Source: Alphaproteobacteria bacterium UBA1218 | GTDB lineage: Bacteria; Pseudomonadota; Alphaproteobacteria; Rs-D84 | Length of the DNA: 6,521 nt | Direction: 5' to 3' | NCBI GenBank assembly: GCA_002309215.1 | Contig: DBXG01000042.1 | Location: forward strand, 1 to 6,521 | Shown here: positions 1 to 5,822 of the stretch, in pieces | Numbering within the stretch: the first letter of the stretch is position 1 | How the letters are laid out: each line of letters opens with the position of its first letter | Notes under the pieces: generated by a model | Databases searched by the model: none | Seen by the model: the letters and a program-made list of their open reading frames with translations, nothing else | Told to the model about the DNA's origin: nothing | Position numbers and translations under genes: made by a program

Positions 1-170
1 TCTTTATCACTTAATACCTCTGCCCGTTCGATTGCTGGCAAATCTAGTACAGAAAAGCCCGCTATACGCAACACATTCAGCATACGTTGCGCACAATAAT
101 CAAAACAGCGCTGTTGCGCAGGCAACAATTCTATAAATCCAGTCAAAGGTTTTGTTGGTTTCAAATCCAT
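1..170 (-). CDS. hisS: Histidyl-tRNA synthetase, N-terminal fragment (cut by window edge)
   Basis: The first 56 codons of a minus-strand gene are visible; it continues past the left edge. The product would attach histidine to tRNA-His in the cytoplasm (class II synthetase). The N-terminus has the family pattern: a KPLTGF block matching the 'RGfrDllP' start, then ELLPAQQ, a helix, and AGFSVLDLPAIERAEVL, which matches the 'yGyeeIrtPilE..elf' segment leading into motif 1. The ATG at 168-170 is chosen because GGGGTGG (complement of 176-182) lies about 5 bases upstream and the conserved block begins within ten residues. The catalytic motifs 2 and 3 are outside the window, so a HisS paralogue such as HisZ cannot be excluded. 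Its neighbour upstream is a terminated secreted-protein gene, so hisS probably starts its own transcript. Confidence 0.75.
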   Translation of the reverse strand, partial: MDLKPTKPLTGFIELLPAQQRCFDYCAQRMLNVLRIAGFSVLDLPAIERAEVLSDK

Positions 171-175
171 TTTTT

Positions 176-182
176 CCACCCC
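176..182 (-). promoter_or_regulatory. Ribosome binding site of hisS
   Basis: GGGGTGG on the minus strand, five bases from the ATG. It resembles the GGTG-type Shine-Dalgarno in front of rnhA in this window and fixes the hisS start. Confidence 0.55.
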
Positions 183-222
183 TTGGTTAAATCAGTAAAT
201 CTATATCGTTTTTATAACGACA

Positions 223-228
223 ATTATA
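223..228 (-). promoter_or_regulatory. Candidate proximal hisS promoter (extended -10 TGATATAAT)
   Basis: A perfect TATAAT on the minus strand is preceded by TG plus one base, the extended -10 form that can work without a good -35. No convincing -35 lies 16-18 bases upstream. The implied transcript start near 216 gives a leader of about 46 bases before hisS, which contains a small hairpin (TCGTT, five-base loop, AACGA). It may act alone or together with the distal promoter at 324-351. Confidence 0.45.
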
Positions 229-257
229 TCATAAAAAATATAAAAATGCTAGAGACA

Positions 258-275
258 CACGCCACACGCGGCGTG
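258..275. other. GC-rich hairpin in the hisS leader
   Basis: A six-base perfect stem, CACGCC (258-263) with GGCGTG (270-275), and a six-base loop stand out in very AT-rich DNA. If transcription starts at the distal promoter, the hairpin would form in the hisS leader RNA. No run of U follows directly on either strand, so it does not look like an intrinsic terminator. Its role is unknown. Confidence 0.4.
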
Positions 276-323
276 ATGTAAAAAAGATGAAAAAGATACA
301 AATTTGTTAGTCATCATGTTTTA

Positions 324-351
324 ATTATACCAGTTCTTTTCTATTTTGCAA
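324..351 (-). promoter_or_regulatory. Distal hisS promoter (TTGCAA, 16 bp, TGGTATAAT)
   Basis: On the minus strand, TTGCAA (complement of 346-351) lies 16 bases before TATAAT (complement of 324-329), and the -10 carries the extended TG at the right distance. This is one of the better sigma-70-like matches in the window. It would start transcription near 317 and give a leader of about 147 bases before hisS. Confidence 0.55.
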
Positions 352-365
352 CAAATTCTGATACA

Positions 366-445
366 ACTTAGAATAAGTTCCCCACCCATGGCGGGGAACT
401 TACTCTCGTTCTTGAAACACCTCCTTCCCCAGCTACGTCGATACC
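366..445. repeat. GC-rich palindromic intergenic element, possible dispersed repeat
   Basis: In AT-rich intergenic DNA, this segment holds a ten-base perfect stem, TAAGTTCCCC (374-383) with GGGGAACTTA (393-402), around a nine-base loop that can close two more G-C pairs. A GC-rich flank follows, with GGAGG- and CGACGTAG-type sequence on the minus strand and a run of seven C at 434-440. Neither strand has a U-run after the hairpin, so it is not a simple terminator. It does not code in a believable way and its composition differs from both flanks. I infer a dispersed palindromic repeat or a structured small RNA; only one copy is present here, so repetition is unproven. Confidence 0.35.
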
Positions 446-476
446 CCCCCAAAAAGTGAGAATTGCTATATTACTG

Positions 477-508
477 AAAAATAAAAAGTCCCCTTTTTTT
501 GAGGGGAC
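477..508 (-). terminator. Intrinsic terminator of the 364-aa secreted protein gene
   Basis: On the minus strand, just after the stop at 513, a seven-base perfect stem (GTCCCCT/AGGGGAC, 488-508) with a seven-base loop is followed by TTTTTATTTTT (477-487). This is a clear Rho-independent terminator and separates the gene from hisS. Confidence 0.85.
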
Positions 509-512
509 ATAA

Positions 513-739
513 TTATCTGCGCATACCGACGGTAAACTCATCACCCCAATCAGCGATCTTTTGTCCGCCAACTGTGCAATTCAACGCATCAAAACCCTTT
601 TCAACTTGGCTTTTCTTGATTAACACACCGGATACAACACCACCAACTGTGCCCAACACTACACCCGCAGTCAAATCAGATGCCAAACGCACACCATTAA
701 ACGAACCATCGGCATTTTTCCAAACACTTTTATCAGAAT
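513..739 (-). repeat. Direct repeat copy 1: 3' end encoding the shared C-terminal module
   Basis: This segment aligns without gaps to 1720-1946 at a constant offset of 1207 bases, down to the stop codon. Within 574-739 I count 8 differences in 166 bases, all synonymous, so 55 residues in a row are identical. Upstream of 739 the similarity drops abruptly. The last 19 codons are less conserved. Confidence 0.9.
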
Positions 740-1607
740 CGGTCTTCTTGAAAAATTCAGCCAATCTATCACGCGCTGCACTAATTTTTTTAGAATCGCT
801 ATCAGCACTCTTTTCTGCACCAGCTACAGCCCTATCTGACGAACCCAGTGTTGTTCCAACAGAACCGTCACTAAAATTGACAGACGCCACCGAATTACCC
901 TTGCATATACGATCAATTGTATCTTTATATTTGGTTTCTATTTTTCTGGCTATTTTTTCTGCATCGTCATTTTTATCGATTTTAAGATTATCTACCCTGA
1001 AAGAGCCAGTCTTTCCGTTATCACACCTAACTGTGATATCGCCTACAAATTCACAATCGCCATTTTCACACACTGTCCCCTGGGGAACATTACACGTTTC
1101 ACAAAAACATCCGACAAAAGCTTTACCACCACTCATTTTGACAACACTGCTCGACTTTAACATTTTGTTAGCCTCGGTATAATCAACAATTTTTGGCTTG
1201 CAGACTCCGTCCCCTGCACAATTTTTTTCGCATTTTTTCATTGTCTCTTCTGCAGAATAACAATAACCTAAAATACGCGCATTTTGTTCTTTGGAAACAT
1301 CATACTTGCTTTCAAATACTAACGGCATAAAATGACCATCTGGGCACGCTCTGGCAACACAACGCAATTCGCCATTATTAAACTTTTTGCACACACCATC
1401 TTGTCCTGCGCCATTTCCGTTTTGTTCACATTGTTGATTTATCTGTTTACAACTTGGTTTCAATTCGACATTTTTATATTTAATCCAAGGGCAGACATCG
1501 TCATCACTGGACATTAAACCAGATTGCACAGGTGTTGCAGAAGAATCCTGGGCAACAATGCCTCCAAAAATAACCACCACAGATAAAACAGAAATAAACT
1601 TTTTCAT
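513..1607 (-). CDS. Secreted cysteine-rich protein with conserved C-terminal module (364 aa)
   Basis: Unknown function. Residues 1-24 look like a signal peptide: KK, a hydrophobic stretch FISVLSVVVIFGGIVA, then a polar DSSA before TP, so the protein should leave the cytoplasm. The mature part has 18 cysteines, concentrated at residues 39-195 in motifs such as CEKNC, CxC and CxxGxC; disulfide bonding in the periplasm or outside is likely. Residues 200-290 are charged and contain probable helices. Residues 291-364 are the shared module: DKSVWKNADGSFNG, then a glycine-zipper hydrophobic segment (about 312-330), KK, and a tail with one Cys (344) and ADWGDEF, ending in RR. The module is nearly identical in the 511-aa neighbour. 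The ATG at 1607 has AGAGG seven bases upstream. The gene has its own promoter and terminator. An anchored envelope protein is an inference. Confidence 0.85.
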   Translation of the reverse strand: MKKFISVLSVVVIFGGIVAQDSSATPVQSGLMSSDDDVCPWIKYKNVELKPSCKQINQQCEQNGNGAGQDGVCKKFNNGELRCVARACPDGHFMPLVFESKYDVSKEQNARILGYCYSAEETMKKCEKNCAGDGVCKPKIVDYTEANKMLKSSSVVKMSGGKAFVGCFCETCNVPQGTVCENGDCEFVGDITVRCDNGKTGSFRVDNLKIDKNDDAEKIARKIETKYKDTIDRICKGNSVASVNFSDGSVGTTLGSSDRAVAGAEKSADSDSKKISAARDRLAEFFKKTDSDKSVWKNADGSFNGVRLASDLTAGVVLGTVGGVVSGVLIKKSQVEKGFDALNCTVGGQKIADWGDEFTVGMRR

Positions 1608-1611
1608 GCTG

Positions 1612-1619
1612 TTACCTCT
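1612..1619 (-). promoter_or_regulatory. Ribosome binding site of the 364-aa gene
   Basis: AGAGGTAA on the minus strand, with AGAGG seven bases from the ATG at 1607, supports that start. Confidence 0.7.
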
Positions 1620-1631
1620 TTATTCAGGCAC

Positions 1632-1659
1632 ATTGTACTATAAAAGAAACAAAAAACAA
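1632..1659 (-). promoter_or_regulatory. Promoter of the 364-aa secreted protein gene
   Basis: On the minus strand, TTGTTT (complement of 1654-1659) and TACAAT (complement of 1632-1637) are 16 bases apart. Transcription would begin near 1625, just ahead of the ribosome binding site. The promoter lies directly downstream of the previous gene's terminator, so the two secreted-protein genes appear to be separate transcription units. Confidence 0.5.
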
Positions 1660-1683
1660 CTTTTTTTGATTTACATTTGTTTT

Positions 1684-1714
1684 GTGATAAAACAGCCCAC
1701 ATCTGTGGGCTGTT
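1684..1714 (-). terminator. Hairpin terminator of the 511-aa secreted protein gene
   Basis: A ten-base perfect stem, AACAGCCCAC (1691-1700) with GTGGGCTGTT (1705-1714), has a four-base loop and starts five bases after the stop at 1720. On the minus strand it is followed by a short U-run (TTTTATC). The stem is strong and the U-tract modest. The plus strand also has a U-rich tail, but no plus-strand gene needs it. Confidence 0.75.
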
Positions 1715-1719
1715 TATAT

Positions 1720-1946
1720 TTATCTGCGCAAACCGACACTGAATTCATCACCCCAATCGGCAACCTTCTGACCATTGATAGTGCAATTTAATGCATCAAA
1801 ACCCTTTTCAACTTGGCTTTTCTTGATTAACACACCAGATACAACACCGCCAACCGTGCCCAATACTACACCCGCAGTCAAATCAGATGCCAAGCGCACA
1901 CCATTAAACGAACCATCAGCATTTTTCCAAACACTTTTATCAGAAT
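1720..1946 (-). repeat. Direct repeat copy 2: 3' end encoding the shared C-terminal module
   Basis: Partner of 513-739. The two copies are in the same orientation, 1207 bases apart. Recombination between them would remove the whole 364-aa gene unit, apart from one module, and leave a chimaera with an intact C-terminus. Confidence 0.9.
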
Positions 1947-3255
1947 TCACTTTGCTGAAAAACGCATCAAGATTTGACTTTGCCTTGGTTAATCGCTCTT
2001 TCTTTTTGAGTTGTTCCTCGGCATCTTCTTGTTTTGATTGCTGTTGCGCATACGAATTGCACAAACCGTAACTTTTTACAATTGCCTGAATCATGCTCAT
2101 ATTCGAATAGAAACGATCGTTAAACTCCTCACATGTCAACCCTTGTAAATCTGTATTGTTTATCAATGCACCATTCATATTAACCCCATATCCCCCACAA
2201 TCAACAGTGGCATTAAATCCGAAAAAACATCTTCCGTTTGTTATTTCTGCTTTCAAAGCCACACATCTTTTACCGTCCCATTTTGTGTCTTGGTCATAAC
2301 AGGTACAAGTTCCGTTCCTTTCGTCTCCTGTCCATTTTGTTAATACCCCAGCATCACAGCACGCTTTGCGTTCCGCTGATGGATTTTTCAAATTCTTGCA
2401 CAATATTCTTGTTGTGGTTTCTTCCTCTTTCTTCTTAGATTCTTGTTCTCTTTTAGCCTCTTCGACCTTTTCTTCTGTTACCTTTTTATTCTCCGCATTT
2501 CTACAACTATCATCCGTGCACGGCCCAGATACTTGATTTGTAACATCCTCAACGACCGCGTTTGAAGTGCCAGAAGCATTGTTGGCCGTTTCACCTTGAC
2601 CAACGACACTATTGTCTTTATTATTCAACACCTTTCCGTCGTTTACGTTATTGCCTGTCTTGTTACCGTTTGACGATTCGTCTTCTAATTTACCATAATA
2701 TTTATGCGCGTCTTGGTTCACGTACCGAATGACTTTACTAGAATAAAAGCAAAAATCTTCTAAATCGCCAGAATACCAGTCTGCCCCTAAGACGCTACCT
2801 TTATTTATATGTCCGTTGTTAACATATATATTATTCTCTTTATTAAACTCACCCACAAACAAATATTTACTATTTGAAGTAGGAATTTCTGGACATTCTC
2901 GAATATTACTCATGTCTGTCGCAATCCACCGATCGTCCCACCCAGTACTACATTGAAAAAACTTTTTTGTTTGAGCTTTGTTTCCTATATAAGGTTGCTC
3001 ATAACCATTAATATAAACATACGCGTTATTCCAACAATGATCCAATTCTTTATTGCCGTCCCCACATTCAAAAACGGGACCGCCTTCGTTATACCCTGTC
3101 CTATTCAAATATAAATATTCATCCGATAAATCCAATGTGTTATCACCAGTATCTTGACGGGGACCGCAAAAACTATTGCTACGAGCCATAACGTCCATAG
3201 TACCAAAAAACATGCCAACCAAAACAATCGACGAAAACAAGACATATCTTCTCAT
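1720..3255 (-). CDS. Secreted cysteine-rich protein with conserved C-terminal module (511 aa)
   Basis: Unknown function. A signal peptide is evident: RR, hydrophobic YVLFSSIVLVGMFFG, and a likely cut after DVMA (residue 24). Residues 25-180 are rich in Tyr, Trp, Asn and Cys (30, 64, 74, 102, 121, 169). Residues 190-250 are an Asn/Ser/Gly-rich linker, and 252-282 a Lys/Glu-rich probable coiled coil. Residues 286-353 form a cysteine cluster with ACCDAG, CTCYDQDTKWDGKRC and GRCFFG, a disulfide-type extracellular repeat. Another charged helix (about 403-436) leads to the shared module at 438-511: DKSVWKNADGSFNG, a glycine-zipper hydrophobic segment (about 459-477), KK, and a tail with VADWGDEF ending in RR. 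The N-terminal 430 residues show no evident similarity to the 364-aa neighbour. The ATG at 3255 has AAGAGGGA upstream. A membrane- or envelope-attached exported protein is likely; its target is unknown. Confidence 0.85.
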   Translation of the reverse strand: MRRYVLFSSIVLVGMFFGTMDVMARSNSFCGPRQDTGDNTLDLSDEYLYLNRTGYNEGGPVFECGDGNKELDHCWNNAYVYINGYEQPYIGNKAQTKKFFQCSTGWDDRWIATDMSNIRECPEIPTSNSKYLFVGEFNKENNIYVNNGHINKGSVLGADWYSGDLEDFCFYSSKVIRYVNQDAHKYYGKLEDESSNGNKTGNNVNDGKVLNNKDNSVVGQGETANNASGTSNAVVEDVTNQVSGPCTDDSCRNAENKKVTEEKVEEAKREQESKKKEEETTTRILCKNLKNPSAERKACCDAGVLTKWTGDERNGTCTCYDQDTKWDGKRCVALKAEITNGRCFFGFNATVDCGGYGVNMNGALINNTDLQGLTCEEFNDRFYSNMSMIQAIVKSYGLCNSYAQQQSKQEDAEEQLKKKERLTKAKSNLDAFFSKVNSDKSVWKNADGSFNGVRLASDLTAGVVLGTVGGVVSGVLIKKSQVEKGFDALNCTINGQKVADWGDEFSVGLRR

Positions 3256-3260
3256 GATTT

Positions 3261-3268
3261 TCCCTCTT
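3261..3268 (-). promoter_or_regulatory. Ribosome binding site of the 511-aa gene
   Basis: AAGAGGGA on the minus strand, with GAGGG six bases from the ATG at 3255, supports that start. Confidence 0.7.
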
Positions 3269-3282
3269 AATCTATTTCTTTC

Positions 3283-3291
3283 ATTTTATCA
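3283..3291 (-). promoter_or_regulatory. Candidate promoter of the 511-aa gene (extended -10 TGATAAAAT)
   Basis: On the minus strand, TG, one base and TAAAAT match an extended -10. The only possible -35 at 17 bases is a T-run (complement of 3306-3311), which is weak. The implied start near 3276 leaves room for the ribosome binding site. Read-through from the operon upstream is also possible. Confidence 0.4.
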
Positions 3292-3321
3292 TAACACACA
3301 CACTAAAAAAAGCGTTTTTTA

Positions 3322-4026
3322 TTAAAAATATGTATGCAAATTGCAACCGTTTTGGTTCAGCCATCTTTTCGCCCTTTCCACACCAAAGCCATATAACTTT
3401 GATACAGTTGCCCAAAACTCAGGCGAATGATTCATATGTTCACGATGCGCCAATTCATGCATTACTACATATCGCATTACTTCATATGGTGCGAAAGCCA
3501 TTCGCCAAGAAAACGACATATTCCCGTTTGATGAACACGATCCCCAACGTGTTGTTGTATCACGCAAAGAAATATTTTTGGGCCAATACTGTTTTGGTGT
3601 CGTTTTGATAATACTTTTTATTTCCATCAATAATTCAGACTTTATAAAATCACGCACACGCCGTTCGAACATATCAATTCCGCCACCGATACATAATACT
3701 GTTTTATCATCGTTCATATATTTGTTCGACCGCATGCCTGAATCATGTACCAGCCTGACCGTCCGTCCCAAAAATTCGATTGTATCATTTGGTTTCAGAT
3801 GTTCTTTGCGTGGCGCACGCGCAAAAATACTTTCTATCCATTTACGTTTAGATTCTAAAAACCTCATAACAAAGGCGGTTGATGTCAGCCAAGGTTTAGA
3901 TATATGTATTTCCAAATTTGGTGCAGTTTTTGGTCGCAAAGTCACATTACGTGCACCGCGTCGTGTCTCTATGACAACAGGAACCTGACACCCCGACGAC
4001 AAAGTAAAGAAATTATCAGACGACAT
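3322..4026 (-). CDS. YgjP/DUF45-family zinc metallopeptidase (234 aa)
   Basis: A predicted cytoplasmic zinc metalloprotease of the YgjP/WSS1-like DUF45 family; the physiological substrate is not known. The family signature is complete: RWGSCSSNGNMSFSWR (residues 160-175), then YVVMHELAH (187-194) with zinc ligands H190 and H194 and catalytic E191, and the third ligand H200 in HMNHSPEFW. The N-terminal part (about 15-70) carries the usual RRGARNVTLR start. Length is normal for the family and there is no signal peptide. Its ATG overlaps the transketolase stop by one base (TAATG at 4024-4028), so it is translationally coupled to that gene. I see no convincing terminator after it. Confidence 0.88.
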   Translation of the reverse strand: MSSDNFFTLSSGCQVPVVIETRRGARNVTLRPKTAPNLEIHISKPWLTSTAFVMRFLESKRKWIESIFARAPRKEHLKPNDTIEFLGRTVRLVHDSGMRSNKYMNDDKTVLCIGGGIDMFERRVRDFIKSELLMEIKSIIKTTPKQYWPKNISLRDTTTRWGSCSSNGNMSFSWRMAFAPYEVMRYVVMHELAHREHMNHSPEFWATVSKLYGFGVERAKRWLNQNGCNLHTYF

Positions 4027-4028
4027 TA
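4024..4028 (-). other. Overlapping stop/start (TAATG) joining tkt and the metallopeptidase
   Basis: The transketolase TAA (4026-4028) and the peptidase ATG (4024-4026) share one base. This arrangement usually means translation of the second gene depends on ribosomes finishing the first. Confidence 0.85.
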
Positions 4029-5801
4029 TTTTATATACTGCTTTATTTCACTAATAATTTTATCTGGATTAAAACCGTATTCATTATACAAAGTATCCGC
4101 ATCACCAGACGCACCAAAAGAATCAATTCCAATTACGGCATCTGCAATCTCGAACCAATTTCCTGGCGCAGCCGCTTCGATAGCAATCACGCATCCGCGC
4201 AAGATTTGGTTTTTGTATTTATCGTCTTGGTCATTAAATACTTTCATATTTATCATAGACACAACCTGAACATTTCTGAAACGTGACGCAATATCCACAG
4301 CCAATGGAACCTCACTACCCGTTGCTATGATAGTTGTTCTTGCACTGCCTGATTTCGCAGAATAAATTACATAAGCCCCACGCGACAAATCCGCATCAGT
4401 TGGTGTTGGAATCTGTCTGAATTTTTGACGCGATAATATAATCGCAGACGGATGTTCTGTATCCGCAATAGATACATTCCAAGCGTATGCAACCTCTGTC
4501 ATATTACAAGGGCGATAAACCATTAAATTCGGTATTAAACGTAATGATGGTAACTGTTCAATTGGCTGATGCGTCGGTCCATCTTCGCCAACACAAATAC
4601 TGTCATGCGAAAAAACATATATGACCGGCAATTTAGACAAAGCCGCCAAACGAATCGCAGGTTTCATATAATCGCTGAACGCCAAAAATGTAGAACCCAC
4701 AGGTCGCAACCCACCGACACAGAGCCCGTTCATTATTGCACCCATTGCATGTTCACGAACACCATAATTGATATAATTTCCATCAAAATGATTTGTGCTT
4801 ATAACTTTTGACGCACTGGTTTTAACACGTGTGTTATCTGCCAAATCTGCCGACCCAGTTATTAAATCTGCACCCTGCTTCATCAACAAATCAAGATATA
4901 TTCCAGACAATTCACGTGTGGCAATACGTTCTGGGGTCTTTGGCAAACGCACGCGATTCAATACGGACACAGCCTTGCTAGTTTTTGCGACTGGACGTTC
5001 TGAAACAATCGACCATAATTTCAATCCATCATTATCTTGGTTTTTAGAAATCAGACCCAACATCTCACTTTCTGACAAACCAAAACCATGTGCCTTTGGT
5101 GTATTTGCCACAGATGAACCACGTCCCAAAATATTTTTACATTGTATAAACACCGGCATCGTAGATTTTGTTGCACGATCCAAAGCACGTTCAATTGACG
5201 CAATATCATCACCGCGCATAGACATTACGTTAAACCCCATCGCACGCATACGCGCATTGACATCAATATCAGTCTGCGCAACCCCATCTATGCTGATTTT
5301 ATTATCATCCCACAAAACAATTAAATTGTTCAGATTCAATCGACCCGCCAAAGCCATCGATTCGAACGATACACCCTCCATCAAATCGCCATCTGAACAC
5401 AAGCAATATGTTTTCGCACGAATACCGCGTATTTTTTGGGACAGCGCCAAACCGACCGCATTACCAACACCCTGCCCCAAAGGACCAGTTGTTGCATCAA
5501 CACCATCAATTCCATATTCTGGATGTCCGGGCAAACCGTTGAACTTTCTGAAACTGTGCAAATCACCAACATTATATCCAGACAATTTCAACACAGAATA
5601 TAACAAAGCGCCACCATGCCCAGCCGATAAAACAAATCTATCGATTCCACGACGCAAATAATTTGCAAAAATACATGTGATTATCTCAGCCGCATCCAGC
5701 ACAATTCCAACATGCCCACTTTGCGCAGATAATATAGCCCCCAGCGCGGTTGCACGCACTGCATTAGACATCTGTTGTAATTGTTTGGCATTAAACTTCA
5801 T
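4026..5801 (-). CDS. tkt: Transketolase, short form (591 aa)
   Basis: Thiamine-diphosphate enzyme that moves two-carbon units between ketose and aldose phosphates in the non-oxidative pentose phosphate pathway. Visible motifs: SGH with H30; GHGGALLYS (61-69); GHPE with TTGPLGQG (92-111); the cofactor/magnesium motif SDGDLMEG to WDDN (136-167); KAHG with H238; catalytic glutamate E350 in GVREHAMG; and CVGEDGPTHQP with H411. The C-terminal domain starts near ATGSEVPLA (493-501). The protein is about 70 residues shorter than typical enzymes near 660 aa; loops after residue 45 and around 225-300 are trimmed while active-site residues remain. SGHVG replaces the usual SGHPG. M1 is preferred over M11 because it extends closer to the family N-terminus; no Shine-Dalgarno precedes either. 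First gene of an operon with the DUF45 peptidase. Confidence 0.93.
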   Translation of the reverse strand: MKFNAKQLQQMSNAVRATALGAILSAQSGHVGIVLDAAEIITCIFANYLRRGIDRFVLSAGHGGALLYSVLKLSGYNVGDLHSFRKFNGLPGHPEYGIDGVDATTGPLGQGVGNAVGLALSQKIRGIRAKTYCLCSDGDLMEGVSFESMALAGRLNLNNLIVLWDDNKISIDGVAQTDIDVNARMRAMGFNVMSMRGDDIASIERALDRATKSTMPVFIQCKNILGRGSSVANTPKAHGFGLSESEMLGLISKNQDNDGLKLWSIVSERPVAKTSKAVSVLNRVRLPKTPERIATRELSGIYLDLLMKQGADLITGSADLADNTRVKTSASKVISTNHFDGNYINYGVREHAMGAIMNGLCVGGLRPVGSTFLAFSDYMKPAIRLAALSKLPVIYVFSHDSICVGEDGPTHQPIEQLPSLRLIPNLMVYRPCNMTEVAYAWNVSIADTEHPSAIILSRQKFRQIPTPTDADLSRGAYVIYSAKSGSARTTIIATGSEVPLAVDIASRFRNVQVVSMINMKVFNDQDDKYKNQILRGCVIAIEAAAPGNWFEIADAVIGIDSFGASGDADTLYNEYGFNPDKIISEIKQYIK

Positions 5802-5809
5802 TTTATGAT
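5781..5809 (+). promoter_or_regulatory. rnhA promoter (TTGTTT, 17 bp, TATGAT)
   Basis: TTGTTT (5781-5786) and TATGAT (5804-5809) are 17 bases apart on the plus strand, with a start expected near 5816. The -35 lies inside the first codons of the divergent tkt, and the -10 overlaps the tkt -10, so the two promoters probably interfere. Confidence 0.5.
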
Positions 5810-5818
5810 ATTATATCA
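5806..5818. promoter_or_regulatory. 13-bp palindrome in the tkt/rnhA divergent region
   Basis: TGATAT-T-ATATCA is a perfect inverted repeat centred at 5812 and covers the -10 boxes of both divergent promoters. It may be an operator, or only the by-product of two overlapping -10 elements. Confidence 0.4.
5810..5818 (-). promoter_or_regulatory. tkt promoter (extended -10 TGATATAAT), near-leaderless
   Basis: On the minus strand, TGATATAAT is a perfect extended -10. Its TATAAT (5810-5815) ends only eight bases before the ATG at 5801, so the start point would fall about 2 bases upstream of the start codon. No Shine-Dalgarno is visible, which fits a leaderless or nearly leaderless message. No clear -35 is present. 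Confidence 0.5.
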
Positions 5819-5822
5819 CAAA

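Noticed and set aside
258..275. Hairpin in the hisS leader as an intrinsic terminator or attenuator
   Set aside because: No U-run follows on either strand and no histidine-rich leader peptide is visible.
87..281. 64-residue plus-strand frame at the left end
   Set aside because: It is antisense to the hisS start and its leader, with no ribosome binding site and no recognisable domain.
368..571. 67-residue minus-strand frame across the terminator and palindromic element
   Set aside because: It overlaps the end of the 364-aa gene out of frame, reads through a clear terminator hairpin, and the part over the GC-rich element is most likely repeat-derived translation.
499..1182. Long open frame on the plus strand opposite the 364-aa secreted protein gene
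   Set aside because: It is antisense to a gene with signal peptide, ribosome binding site, promoter and terminator. Its protein is low in recognisable motifs, and a similar antisense frame occurs over the copy at 1775-2071 simply because the sequence is duplicated.
3305..3320. A-run/T-run hairpin after the DUF45 metallopeptidase as a terminator
   Set aside because: The stem would be only A-T pairs around a three-base loop, too weak to call. It also overlaps the only possible -35 of the next gene, so read-through into the 511-aa gene remains open.
4795..5661. 288-residue open frame on the plus strand inside tkt
   Set aside because: It lies fully antisense to transketolase, has no ribosome binding site, and shows no family resemblance; it reflects codon bias of the opposite strand.
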